NCBI GenBank assembly: GCA_045651165.1
Contig: JAZRRX010000032.1
Location: forward strand, 1-35,885
Length of the DNA stretch: 35,885 nt
Direction: 5' to 3'
Source of the DNA: RGIG4608 sp045651165
Lineage (GTDB): Bacteria; Bacillota; Clostridia; Oscillospirales; CAG-272
Shown here: positions 7,211 to 15,172 of the stretch, piece by piece
Layout: each line of letters begins with the position of its first letter
Position numbering within the stretch: position 1 is the first letter of the stretch
Notes under the pieces: model-generated
What the model saw: the letters and a program-made list of their open reading frames with translations, nothing else
Told to the model about the DNA's origin: nothing
The model's database searches: none
Program-made: the position numbers and the translations under genes

Positions 7211-7255
7211 AGTTCAAAAACTTTGAACTATTTTCGCAAAAAAGGGTGATATAAT
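7211..7255 (+). promoter_or_regulatory. Late promoter with perfect dyad and extended -10
   Basis: A perfect inverted repeat AGTTCAAA (7211-7218), AAC, TTTGAACT (7222-7229) sits about 20 bp upstream of an extended -10 element TGATATAAT (7247-7255). There is no good -35 at 17 bp, so the promoter probably depends on a factor bound at the dyad. Candidates are the regulator encoded just upstream or a repressor, since AGTT/AACT half-sites also form the CI operators. Confidence 0.6.
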
Positions 7256-7296
7256 GGTATCGTGCTTTTATGGCATCGAGTTATTCCCTCCAAATG

Positions 7297-7338
7297 TCAG
7301 CCTGCTTGCGTTATGCGTGAGTGGGCTGATTATTTTGG
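7297..7338 (+). promoter_or_regulatory. Leader hairpin, possible attenuator
   Basis: TCAGCC (7297-7302) pairs with GGCTGA (7324-7329); inside, CTTGCG pairs with CGTGAG around a TTATG loop. It is followed by TTATTTT, so it could act as a weak terminator or attenuator between the late promoter and the toxin-like gene. Confidence 0.45.
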
Positions 7339-7347
7339 GAAAGGGGA

Positions 7348-7376
7348 TTGACAAATAAAACGGAGTACGGTATAAT
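7348..7376 (+). promoter_or_regulatory. Perfect consensus sigma-70 promoter over a start codon
   Basis: TTGACA (7348-7353), exactly 17 bp, then TATAAT (7371-7376). The last two bases of the -10 box are the first two bases of the ATG at 7375, so transcripts from it begin inside the gene. It would be constitutively strong. Confidence 0.75.
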
Positions 7377-7902
7377 GGTAAAGAAGTTTGTAGAAAGCAA
7401 GCATAAGCGTGATGAGCGTGGACGGTTTGCGGAAATGGAAACGAGCGCTTTGAAGAAACGGCAAATGATTGAGCTGGAAGGTTCAAATAAGGTAATAAGT
7501 GGAGCGAAGAGCGGTGCTTTAGATCCGACTTCAGAACGAGCCGTTGCCCACGCGGAAAGGGCATATAAATCATTTATGAAGACGAAAGCTGATACCCATA
7601 AAATATCCAAAATTACAGGGTGTACTGAAGCACAAATAGAAGAAATTAAGGAATATGTTTTCAATAATCCTGATTTTACACCAGACTATGACCAAGCTCA
7701 AACGTGGACAAGATTGAGAGATGGGAATCCTATAGCCGCTGATTTTGTGTTTATAAAGCACGAACTAATGGAGATAAGCCTTGTAAAGAAAGGTATGCCA
7801 CAAGAAGAAGCACACGAAGAAACGAATAAGTACCACAATTATGGGGTAGCAATTAAGGAGTGGAGAAATGGTTATAATAAAAAAAATAAAGGTAACAGAT
7901 AA
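7375..7902 (+). CDS. Toxin-like protein with N-terminal RDExGRFAE module
   Basis: A 175-residue protein with two parts. Residues 1-45 (F-V-E-S-K-x2-R-D-E-x-G-R-F-A-E, then S-A-L-K-K-R-Q-M-I-E-L-E) are homologous to the start of the PBECR nuclease at 15173. The C-terminal part (A-D-T-H-K-I-S-K, D-Y-D-Q-A-Q-T-W-x-R-L, then H-E-L-M-E near residue 128 and E-E-A-H near 145) resembles a domain I know from the C-termini of MuF-type phage proteins and associated toxins. The ATG at 7375 has GGAG 9 bp upstream. The next gene overlaps it by 35 bp and may be its immunity protein. Enzymatic activity is unknown; the conserved His/Glu residues could bind metal. Confidence 0.6.
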   Translation: MVKKFVESKHKRDERGRFAEMETSALKKRQMIELEGSNKVISGAKSGALDPTSERAVAHAERAYKSFMKTKADTHKISKITGCTEAQIEEIKEYVFNNPDFTPDYDQAQTWTRLRDGNPIAADFVFIKHELMEISLVKKGMPQEEAHEETNKYHNYGVAIKEWRNGYNKKNKGNR

Positions 7903-8110
7903 AAAAATAACATATTCTTATCAGCCAGAAGGAAACGGGGATTTAGGTATTGTTTCATATATGCCTACTACGGGCGAGTTCTTTATTGAAAAAATGAGTG
8001 ATAGGGAAAGCGAAGATTTTAATATGTATCGCAGCAAAGCATTCTGGTTCTTAAAGAAATTCGCAGAAAAGGGAGAGTACCCTGAGACAAAAACGATTGT
8101 TTGGGGATAA
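7868..8110 (+). CDS. Putative immunity partner of the 7375 protein
   Basis: An 80-residue protein translated from within the end of the upstream gene (35-bp overlap) with its own AAGGAG site. It has a beta-rich start (K-K-I-K-V-T-D-K-K-I-T-Y-S-Y-Q-P-E-G) and G-I-V-S-Y-M-P-T-T-G-E. I recall similar small proteins next to proteins carrying the same HE..E domain in Bacillota phages. Overlap, size and a terminator right after it fit a toxin/immunity pair, but this is inference from context. Confidence 0.5.
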   Translation: MVIIKKIKVTDKKITYSYQPEGNGDLGIVSYMPTTGEFFIEKMSDRESEDFNMYRSKAFWFLKKFAEKGEYPETKTIVWG

Positions 8111-8168
8111 AAAATTAAACAAGGCGATGTGGAAGTATAGGTAGTTTATTTGCTTATACACCAAAAAG

Positions 8169-8199
8169 AAAGCGTAGGATAACACCTGCGCTTTTATTA
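8169..8199 (+). terminator. Intrinsic terminator after the toxin-like pair
   Basis: A 10-bp stem AAAGCGTAGG / CCTGCGCTTT with one T-G pair and a six-base loop (8169-8194), followed by a T-rich tract. It separates the toxin-like pair from the terminase genes. Confidence 0.7.
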
Positions 8200-8220
8200 T
8201 ACAAAAAAAGGAGAAGAAAA

Positions 8221-8475
8221 ATGGATACAGCAAAAGAAAGAGTAGAAAAAGAACTTGAAGAATTAAATGAAAAAATTACAAAACTTTCCGCTTACCTTTA
8301 TGGGAGAGAAATTCTTTCTTCTGATATTTCTCGTGATATGCAATATCAAATGGAAGAACAATTAAACGCAATGAGAAGTTACGCAAGGTGTTTGCAGGCG
8401 CGTTTGCGTATTTGGGGTAAAACCGATGCGGAACTTTATCCTACAAAATCAATGGCGCTTGGATATATTGGGTAA
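8221..8475 (+). CDS. Conserved small coiled-coil phage protein
   Basis: An 84-residue helical protein: E-R-V-E-K-E-L-E-E-L-N-E-K-I-T-K-L, then a second helix L-N-A-M-R-S-Y-A-R-C-L-Q-A-R-L. Small proteins with this E-L-x-E-K-I-x-K-L ... M-x-x-Y-x-x-x-L-x-x-R pattern are common in gut phages and have no assigned role. It has a good AAAAAGGAG site and sits directly upstream of the small terminase. Confidence 0.6.
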   Translation: MDTAKERVEKELEELNEKITKLSAYLYGREILSSDISRDMQYQMEEQLNAMRSYARCLQARLRIWGKTDAELYPTKSMALGYIG

Positions 8476-8486
8476 AGGAGAAAGAA

Positions 8487-8885
8487 ATGGCAAAGCGTAA
8501 CAACCGAATAGATACAGATGTAATCGCATTGGCTGTTACGGGTTTGTCGCAACGTGCGATTGCCGAAAAGTTATCATTGTCGCAAGCAACAGTATCTAAG
8601 ATACTGCAAGACCATAAAAATAATCAAAAGTTATCAAAAGGCGAAGAAATAATCAAAAGTAATCAAGAGGTAGAACGCAAAGATAACAAAGTGCAAGCGC
8701 ATAATGTTATCAATACGATAATCTCTGGCTTGGAAGGCGATTTGCAAAGAGCGAGTTTGAAGGACAAGAGAGAATTGCTTAAAACCCTTGTAGAGCTGTT
8801 TGGCTTACCCGAAACGGACAGCGATGAAAAGGTAGAGAAGATTGAAGTAGAGTTTGAGGACGCAAGCGGTGATACAGAAGATTAA
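8487..8885 (+). CDS. terS: Terminase small subunit candidate (HTH)
   Basis: A 132-residue protein with a clear N-terminal helix-turn-helix (V-T-G-L-S-Q-R-A-I-A-E-K-L-S-L-S-Q-A-T-V-S-K-I-L), a lysine-rich linker, and an acidic C-terminal helical region. The position immediately before and overlapping the large terminase gene makes the small subunit the natural reading: it would recognise the packaging site and recruit the large subunit. An alternative is a generic DNA-binding regulator. The start follows AAAGGAGAAAGAA. Confidence 0.7.
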   Translation: MAKRNNRIDTDVIALAVTGLSQRAIAEKLSLSQATVSKILQDHKNNQKLSKGEEIIKSNQEVERKDNKVQAHNVINTIISGLEGDLQRASLKDKRELLKTLVELFGLPETDSDEKVEKIEVEFEDASGDTED

Positions 8886-10254
8886 GATAGCAAAGCCGTA
8901 TGATCGCATCCTTACAACGGACAAGACTACGGTAATTATGTATTCGCCGCGTATATCGGGTAAATCGTATGCGTTAGGGCAAGTTGTGTATATCTATGTA
9001 AACAAATATCCTGACCACGATATAGTAGTAACGAGAGCGAATTACAATTCGTTGGAAGACAGCTTATACAATGAAATACTGGCGTTTGCAGAGAGTATTA
9101 ACGCAAAGGACTTCTATACGCCGTTGCGTTCGCCTTTACGCATTAAAACGAAGGTAGGTTGCACAATCTACTTCAAGGGCATAGGCGGTGCGGATTACAG
9201 CCGTTCTAAAGGCTTCAAGGGCTTAAAGCCGATAAGCCTTATCATTTGTGATGAAACACAACAGCTCAAGGATGAGCAATCATTAAGACAAGCTATTGCA
9301 TCGTTTATACGTTCTGTCGATGCAACGATAAAAAGCAAGGTTATCCTCGCAGGAAATCCGGAAATGGTAAAAGCGCATTGGTGGAATGCTTACTGCCGTA
9401 AATACCGTTTTGCAGGCGTTTACGAGTTTATAGATGCGAACTACCTTTCCATCAAGAAATACCTATCATCGGTGACGTTGGAAGAAATAGAGAACGAAAG
9501 GAAGTACAACCCACTTATGTACAAATTTTTGTACTTGGGTGAGTTGGATGATTTGGCTGGTGGTGCTTACGGACAATTTAAGAGAGATAGGCATTACATT
9601 TCCGTGGAACAATGGAAGAATGAAACCTTTGGCAAAGGGAATATGCTTAGTTACATCATTTGGGGCGGTGACGGTGCAATCACACACGATAGCACAGGCA
9701 TTTGCCCCATTGCTGTATATTCAGATGGTAGAGCGTATGTCTTGGAGCGTTTCTACTACAATCCACAAGAAACAGGTATTATTTTGGCACCATCGCAGTT
9801 GACGGAGCTTGTGGTTGAGTATGTTGAATACATATGCAACAAGTATGGTGTATATGCAGACGGTATTGGTAGCCATTTTGCTATTGATTGTGCATCCGCT
9901 GACCTTATTACGCAGTTGCGGTATAATATCAACGCATATCATACAGTCAAAGGGTTTACGCAGAAGAACGTTATCAACAATAATTCGGTAGTGAATAACT
10001 GTTTTGCAAAGAATATGCTTAAAATCGTTGATTTTGGCGGTTATTTTGATTATTACGCAAAGAGATGGGTGCAAACCACAGCGGACACAGAGCCGCTTGT
10101 GTATCAGTTGGAGAGTGTTACTTGGAAAGATTACAAGTTAGACCCTGCAATCCCTAACGACTATACCGATGCTTTGACATACGGCGTAAATGAATATTTT
10201 GTCAACCCGAATAATTTGTGGTTGCCAGAAAGACAAGGAGTATATGAAGAATGA
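8869..10254 (+). CDS. terL: Terminase large subunit
   Basis: Packaging ATPase and nuclease of 461 residues. Walker A S-P-R-I-S-G-K-S at about residues 26-33; Walker B L-I-I-C-D-E at about 123-128 followed by T-Q-Q-L; coupling motif G-N-P after a beta strand. The C-terminal nuclease domain starts near W-G-G-D-G-A-I-T-H-D-S, with a later acidic site A-D-G-I-G-S-H. Start choice is uncertain: I prefer GTG at 8869, with GAGG about 10 bp upstream, inside the end of the small-subunit gene; a TTG at 8854 is also in frame. Length is normal for the family. Confidence 0.9.
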   Translation: MIQKIKIAKPYDRILTTDKTTVIMYSPRISGKSYALGQVVYIYVNKYPDHDIVVTRANYNSLEDSLYNEILAFAESINAKDFYTPLRSPLRIKTKVGCTIYFKGIGGADYSRSKGFKGLKPISLIICDETQQLKDEQSLRQAIASFIRSVDATIKSKVILAGNPEMVKAHWWNAYCRKYRFAGVYEFIDANYLSIKKYLSSVTLEEIENERKYNPLMYKFLYLGELDDLAGGAYGQFKRDRHYISVEQWKNETFGKGNMLSYIIWGGDGAITHDSTGICPIAVYSDGRAYVLERFYYNPQETGIILAPSQLTELVVEYVEYICNKYGVYADGIGSHFAIDCASADLITQLRYNINAYHTVKGFTQKNVINNNSVVNNCFAKNMLKIVDFGGYFDYYAKRWVQTTADTEPLVYQLESVTWKDYKLDPAIPNDYTDALTYGVNEYFVNPNNLWLPERQGVYEE

Positions 10255-10538
10255 GTGAACTTGAAAAGGACATTAACACAGCATTAAACGCAAATGTAGA
10301 GTTGAGCAAGGAAGAATACGCGAAGATGTGTAAGCAAGCGGACGAAACCACAAAGGCAAACGGCGTGGAAGGTAAAGCATCTATATCCGAAGCGGTAAGG
10401 CATAAGCGCGTGCAAACGAATTTCTACGCAACGGCTTTGAATATCTTGGTGAACCTTTACCAGCTCACAGCGGAGATTGCGGATTCATTAAAAGAACTAA
10501 AGGAGATGAACAATGGCACAAGAAACAAGGACGAATGA
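10251..10538 (+). CDS. Small protein between terminase and portal
   Basis: A 95-residue helical protein with an ATGA overlap to the large terminase and a 26-bp overlap with the portal gene. The sequence is charged with a hydrophobic C-terminal helix (A-L-N-I-L-V-N-L-Y-Q-L-T-A-E-I-A-D-S-L-K-E-L). No family recognised. Being locked between terminase and portal suggests a packaging or head-assembly accessory. Confidence 0.55.
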   Translation: MSELEKDINTALNANVELSKEEYAKMCKQADETTKANGVEGKASISEAVRHKRVQTNFYATALNILVNLYQLTAEIADSLKELKEMNNGTRNKDE

Positions 10539-12141
10539 CAATGGGGCTTTGCCTATCAACTTGGAACAGCCACGCGTAGCGGCATCCGCAGTAGCGAACC
10601 AAAAGCTGTTTCAATGGGTGAATAATCAAGACTTCTATTCGTTAGTACCATCCGTTTATCATCCCTTTTACAATAATTGGGTGAGAACTTGGCTGTATTG
10701 GTACGATGGATATGTGCCTTGGATTCACGGTGGAGCGCAGGGCATTCTTTCCACGGGTATCGGCACAATGATTGTAAATCGCATTTCCGATAGCGTATTC
10801 GGTGGGAACTTGATGTTCTCGAACAGCCGAAAGCCTAAAATCCGTGTGAGAAAGGAAGACGGCAAAGACGTAGGCGCAGCGTTGGATTTCATAACAAACA
10901 ACTGGACAAAACAAACTGATTTCCGTACAAGAATTAAAAGAGCTATCCGCTATGCATTTGCAGGCGGTTTTTCTTTGCTTAAATTGAATAAGACGGGCGG
11001 TGAGCTTTGGCTTGATAGTTTACGCGCTGACCGCTTTTTCGTTGATTTAGACGGGCGTGGAGAGCTTAGAAAGGTTGTTTCCATTGCATCCGTTTATGAA
11101 CGTGCAACACCTAACAAGAGTGGCAACACCTTGCGATATGTTCTTTGCGAAGAACGAAGATACGAGAAGATAGGTTTCTTGCAACAGGAAATCCCCGTTG
11201 TGGAATACAAGATGTATGAAACAACCGCACCTATCAACTATTTCTCCGTAAAGGATAACTGTATTGCGTGGCTTGATTTGCCAAAGGAAGTGCGTGAAGC
11301 GTTTAGCAGGGAATACGATGGCAGGATAAACGAACCGCAAGCAATGAATGGCTTTACTGATTTAGGCTGTTATTTGGTGCGTGGTAGCGAAGACGTATCG
11401 AATGTACCGCAGATTGGTTTAGGTGAGAGTTTGCTTGCAGGCATTATGACTTACCTGTATGAATACGATTTCTACAACACTTGCTTTAACACAGATATGT
11501 ATTTGGCAAGAGGGCGTGTGCTTGTGCCGAAAGGGATGCAAGGCCCAAGAGCTATTGCACAGGCAAATGGAGTGATGCAGCAATACGGCACAGGGCAAAA
11601 CGAAGGGCTTGATAGTTTTCTGTACACGAAGGTAGACAGCACAAACCCCGATTCGCAAAAGCCAGAGGCTATTCAATTTGAATTACGCGCAACCGAATGG
11701 AAGGAAGCACGGAACCTATTGCTTGAAAGCATTGCAACGAGTATCGGTATTTCGGTATCCACACTTGCAAGCTATCTCAATGACGGTAGCAATAGAACGG
11801 CAAGGGAAGTGTCTGCCGAGGAAAGTGCAACAACGTTGTTTGTGGAGAACGCACGAAGAAGATTTGAAGTTCCTATCAATGAGCTTTTGAAGACGGTATT
11901 GCGTTTCTATGGATATATTGATGACGTAGAAGTGCGCTGGTCAAGAGCCGGTATGACAAATGTCACGGTGCTTGTGGATACGCTTACAAAAGCTGTTCAA
12001 GGCGGTCTTATATCGCAGGAAGCAGCACACAGCGCATATAACTACGATAACGATGAAGAACAGAATGCGGAAGACTTTGCAAAGGTGCTGGAAGATAGGA
12101 AGACACAGCAGAATACACTATTCGGTGGTGATATGATTTGA
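10513..12141 (+). CDS. Portal protein
   Basis: A 542-residue portal. It would form the dodecameric ring for DNA entry and tail joining. Support: length, position between terminase and minor capsid gene, and portal-like features, including an N-terminal helical region, R-I-S-D-S-V-F-G-G near the clip-preceding region, repeated beta segments, and a long C-terminal helix with A-T-S-I-G-I-S-V-S-T-L and R-T-A-R-E-V-S-A-E-E-S. The latter is a common portal signature (T-A-x-E-V/I-x-x-x-x-S). It overlaps the next gene by 4 bp. Confidence 0.88.
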   Translation: MAQETRTNDNGALPINLEQPRVAASAVANQKLFQWVNNQDFYSLVPSVYHPFYNNWVRTWLYWYDGYVPWIHGGAQGILSTGIGTMIVNRISDSVFGGNLMFSNSRKPKIRVRKEDGKDVGAALDFITNNWTKQTDFRTRIKRAIRYAFAGGFSLLKLNKTGGELWLDSLRADRFFVDLDGRGELRKVVSIASVYERATPNKSGNTLRYVLCEERRYEKIGFLQQEIPVVEYKMYETTAPINYFSVKDNCIAWLDLPKEVREAFSREYDGRINEPQAMNGFTDLGCYLVRGSEDVSNVPQIGLGESLLAGIMTYLYEYDFYNTCFNTDMYLARGRVLVPKGMQGPRAIAQANGVMQQYGTGQNEGLDSFLYTKVDSTNPDSQKPEAIQFELRATEWKEARNLLLESIATSIGISVSTLASYLNDGSNRTAREVSAEESATTLFVENARRRFEVPINELLKTVLRFYGYIDDVEVRWSRAGMTNVTVLVDTLTKAVQGGLISQEAAHSAYNYDNDEEQNAEDFAKVLEDRKTQQNTLFGGDMI

Positions 12142-13190
12142 AACGCTATCAATTAGCAAAGAAACAAGGCTTGCAATGGCAAGTGGTGTTGGTAGCTGAT
12201 GCCGAAACCGACTTGAAATTGCTTGTGAGGAACTGCATATTAAACGGTGATACGCTTACAACTGTCAATGACAAGGTGACAAAGTTTATCAAAGGCGTGT
12301 TGGATGAGCTTGAAAGCGAAACGATAAAGGAAAGGGTAAAACAGTCTTTCCCTATGTTTGCTACACGGCTGTACTACAAGTGGCTAACGGTATTCGGCAC
12401 ACAAGCATTGGCGGTGGCGTATCTGAAAGCGTTGAAGGCGCAAAATACGCACATTCCAAAGGCGGTTGAAGAAACACTCAAAGCAATTCCCAAAGAACGA
12501 GAATTGAGCGTTTACGCACCGTCCTTAGATGCACAGGCGTATAACCGCGCAACACCTAATCAGATGTACAACCTTGAGTATGAGAAGGAAATCCAAAAGC
12601 GTATCAACGAAATTGCGGATATGGGCGCAAAAACCGACTATAATACGCGATATTCATTACGCGCAGGGGTTGAGCTTGATTTACGATGGGAACACAACCA
12701 AGCACAAATAGACGGCTTACGTGACAAAGGCGTAGAGCTTGCGTGGATAGACACTCATGCAAATTGCAGCGAACGCTGTAAACATTGGCAGGGGAAACTG
12801 TATAGTTTGAATGGTAGTAAAGGAGAGATAGATGGCATAAGCTATCTGCCTCTTGAAACTGCCACCGAGGTGTACGATGAATATGGGTATAGAAATGGGT
12901 GTTTAAGCGGTTTTAATTGCCGTCATAAGCTCGTTCCATACAAGAAAGGGTACAAACCCATAGAAATCCCTGAAAGCGTAATGGCACACCAAAGACAGCT
13001 TGAAAAGACACAGCGGTATATGGAGCGCACAGTAAGGCGGTATGAAAGCCGAGCGTTGATGAGCAAAGCGGAAAAGCAAACGGGCGCATACAAGCATTAC
13101 AAAGAGATTGCCAAGACATGGACAAAACGGTATGAGGAGTTCTCAAGAGAAAACAAGATACCATTTTATCCGTCAAGGCTTGATATTTAA
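12138..13190 (+). CDS. Phage minor capsid protein 2
   Basis: A 350-residue protein of the minor capsid protein 2 family (MuF-related). Signature residues: D-T-H-A-N-C-S-E-R-C-K-H-W-Q-G near residues 205-219 and N-G-C-L-S-G-F-N-C-R-H near 253-263, with S-E-R-C and N-C-R-H conserved in the family. It starts at a TTG overlapping the portal stop (TTGA). It probably sits inside the head near the portal. Unlike many relatives it has no toxin fused to its C-terminus; the two candidate cargo toxins of this phage are separate genes. Confidence 0.85.
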   Translation: MKRYQLAKKQGLQWQVVLVADAETDLKLLVRNCILNGDTLTTVNDKVTKFIKGVLDELESETIKERVKQSFPMFATRLYYKWLTVFGTQALAVAYLKALKAQNTHIPKAVEETLKAIPKERELSVYAPSLDAQAYNRATPNQMYNLEYEKEIQKRINEIADMGAKTDYNTRYSLRAGVELDLRWEHNQAQIDGLRDKGVELAWIDTHANCSERCKHWQGKLYSLNGSKGEIDGISYLPLETATEVYDEYGYRNGCLSGFNCRHKLVPYKKGYKPIEIPESVMAHQRQLEKTQRYMERTVRRYESRALMSKAEKQTGAYKHYKEIAKTWTKRYEEFSRENKIPFYPSRLDI

Positions 13191-13198
13191 TACTAAAA

Positions 13199-13243
13199 GA
13201 GCAGAACGATAAGCCCAAGGCTGATTCGGTTTGTTCTTTTTTT
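13199..13243 (+). terminator. Probable intrinsic terminator after minor capsid gene
   Basis: An imperfect hairpin (outer AGAAC/GTTCT, inner AGCC/GGCT) followed by seven Ts. The rest of the 13191-13394 gap has no convincing gene: a 24-codon basic frame at 13296-13370 is weak. Confidence 0.5.
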
Positions 13244-13394
13244 ATACCCTATTTCGGCGCAGGGGCAAGCGTACCGAGTTGTTTAGAGGTTTTGCATGAA
13301 AGTGGCAAAGCAACGAGTAGGGCAGGTAAAAATCCTAAGCAAAACGGCAAGAAAAAACAAATTCACGTGAAAAAACAAAAAGGAGTAAAGGAAA

Positions 13395-13949
13395 ATGGCA
13401 TTATTCGGCAAAAAGAAACTTTCGCTTGAAGAAATCCTTGAAGGTATCAAAGCCCTTTCCGATGAAGAAAAGGCAAAGGTAGTAGCTTCTGCACAAGGAG
13501 AAGCTAAACCCGATCCTGTTGAAACGGAAGCACCTGTTGAAGATGCAGGCGTTGAGGATGCAAACGGCGAAGAAGTGGTAGAAGAAACGGCAACGGAAGA
13601 AGTAGCAGAAGAACCTGCAAACGAACCCGTGGCGGAAGAGGCAACGGAAACGGAAGCGCCCACGGAACCCGTGGAAGAAAGTGCTGATGTGGTGTTGCCT
13701 GAAGACCAAAGCGCAACGGATGAAATGGCAAACGATAATCGTGACCAAATCATTCATCAGCTTTCCGATAAGGTAAACGAATTAAGCGAACAAATCAAAG
13801 GCTTGCTTGAGCTTAAATCGTTGATGGAAGAATATACAGGCAAGCAGGCTGATAGCTTCGGCTATAAAGGCAAAGTGCTTGGGGCAAAGAAAGACTACAA
13901 AGATATGTCTACGGACGAGCTCAAAGCGCACGCAATCAAAGGAATTTAA
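13395..13949 (+). CDS. Capsid scaffold protein candidate
   Basis: A 184-residue acidic protein directly before the major capsid gene. The N-terminus (L-F-G-K-K-K-L-S-L-E-E-I-L) and first 35 residues are helical. Residues about 40-115 are an extreme low-complexity E/A/T/V/P region. Residues about 120-150 form a coiled coil (Q-L-S-D-K-V-N-E-L-S-E-Q-I-K-G-L), and the C-terminus is basic. This acidic-linker, coiled-coil and basic-tail plan with its position fits a scaffold that templates procapsid assembly and leaves the head. No protease is evident. Confidence 0.75.
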   Translation: MALFGKKKLSLEEILEGIKALSDEEKAKVVASAQGEAKPDPVETEAPVEDAGVEDANGEEVVEETATEEVAEEPANEPVAEEATETEAPTEPVEESADVVLPEDQSATDEMANDNRDQIIHQLSDKVNELSEQIKGLLELKSLMEEYTGKQADSFGYKGKVLGAKKDYKDMSTDELKAHAIKGI

Positions 13950-13973
13950 TTAAAATAAAGGAGATTTAATATT

Positions 13974-15002
13974 ATGGCAATGGTTTACAATGTAAATGAT
14001 TCCGCTACTCAAGTTTTAGCGGCGAAACAGGTAAAGGAAAATATTTTCCTTGATTTGGTACACAGAAATGGCTACGGCGTAACGCAGCAGGAAGAAACGA
14101 ACGTTTCCACCCTTCGTATGATGAAGGTTTCCCCTATTACGGATGATGCTCGTCAGCTTGGCGCAAGCACGAACGGTGCTTGGTTTGCTACTGGTGACAT
14201 CGGTACCCCTCGAGTTGTAGAGTATGACCTTAACTTGCTCTACATCTATGACAAACCCATCGACATCCCCGAAGTACAGGAAGATATGGTTCCCGTAAAT
14301 GTGATGGACAACACCACGAAGAACATTGGTGGTAGAGTTGCTACGGAAATCAACGCATCTACCCTTGCGTTGCAGTTGATGGAAAAATACAACGCGGCAA
14401 AAAAGGCAACCAAATGGGATGGTCTTGCGGTAGTGCTTACCTCTAACGGCGATGTTTACAACGCAGTACAGACCGCATCCACGATGCTTGACGATGGTGA
14501 CGAAGCAAACGGCATTCAGTCGTTCCCCTTCGCTGAAAGACAAATCTTGATGCGTCCCACCTTCCGTGCATCGTTGCTTAGTTCTAAGGGCGTATTGCTT
14601 GGTGGTTCTAACTATGCACAGTCTATGCTTGCAAAGGGCGCGGTTTCGCCTGAAGCAAGAAAAGAGTGGGGCAATATGTATTGCGGTGAAATCGATGGTA
14701 CCCCTTGCTACATCGTACCTTCCGCTTTGTGGAATCGTGCAGGTGCTTGGGCTGGTAGTGCAAGCGCATTTGCGGCAACGGAAGCAATCGTATGTGCAGC
14801 AAGCGCAACCGACCGTGGTATCTCCACGCAGGACTACATCAAGATTATTGACAGCCCTAACGGCGCAGGTAAGCGTTTACAGCCCAAGACGAGATGGGGC
14901 GTAAACGTATGCTATCCTAAGGGCATCATTCCTATCTTGAAATCTGGTACGGCAGCGCCTTCTGCTGACATTACAATTACGGCTGTAGGTTCGCAGGCGT
15001 AA
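13974..15002 (+). CDS. Major capsid protein
   Basis: A 342-residue HK97-fold-type coat protein candidate. Support: position after the scaffold, size, and an E-loop/P-domain-like composition with Y-D-K-P-I-D-I-P-E-V and a C-terminal strand region W-G-V-N-V-C-Y-P-K-G-I. Codons look biased toward CC-containing and G/C-ending forms compared with neighbours (for example ACC and CCC), as expected for the most highly expressed phage gene. A strong AAGGAG site precedes it and hairpins follow it. Confidence 0.85.
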   Translation: MAMVYNVNDSATQVLAAKQVKENIFLDLVHRNGYGVTQQEETNVSTLRMMKVSPITDDARQLGASTNGAWFATGDIGTPRVVEYDLNLLYIYDKPIDIPEVQEDMVPVNVMDNTTKNIGGRVATEINASTLALQLMEKYNAAKKATKWDGLAVVLTSNGDVYNAVQTASTMLDDGDEANGIQSFPFAERQILMRPTFRASLLSSKGVLLGGSNYAQSMLAKGAVSPEARKEWGNMYCGEIDGTPCYIVPSALWNRAGAWAGSASAFAATEAIVCAASATDRGISTQDYIKIIDSPNGAGKRLQPKTRWGVNVCYPKGIIPILKSGTAAPSADITITAVGSQA

Positions 15003-15020
15003 TCATCAAATAGCTTTCTT

Positions 15021-15045
15021 AGGGGTTTGAGCTTATCAAGCCCCT
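15021..15045 (+). terminator. Hairpin after the major capsid gene
   Basis: A 10-bp stem AGGGGTTTGA / TCAAGCCCCT with one T-G pair and loop GCTTA. It has no T-run of its own and stands just ahead of a second hairpin that has one; it may stabilise the abundant capsid mRNA. Confidence 0.55.
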
Positions 15046-15054
15046 TACCACCCA

Positions 15055-15077
15055 TAGAGCAGTTTTGTTCTATTTTT
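15055..15077 (+). terminator. Intrinsic terminator downstream of major capsid gene
   Basis: TAGAGCA pairs with TGTTCTA (one G-T pair) around a four-base loop and is followed by five Ts. It would reduce transcription from the capsid gene into the nuclease gene. Confidence 0.6.
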
Positions 15078-15172
15078 ACATTTTATTTTCTCTTTATTAC
15101 GGGCTTGCCCCTGCTTTCATCCTCCAAATCCTATGCAGGGGCTTGTTCGTAAAAAATAACGGGGCAGTAGTT

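Noticed and set aside
13296..13370. 24-codon basic frame before the scaffold gene
   Set aside because: Only AGAGG upstream and no coupling to a neighbour; lysine-rich translation is expected from this A-rich stretch.
13283..13753. Long minus-strand frames opposite the scaffold gene
   Set aside because: They are by-products of the low-complexity Glu/Ala/Thr/Pro codons of the scaffold gene, giving Ser/Ala-rich translations without ribosome sites.
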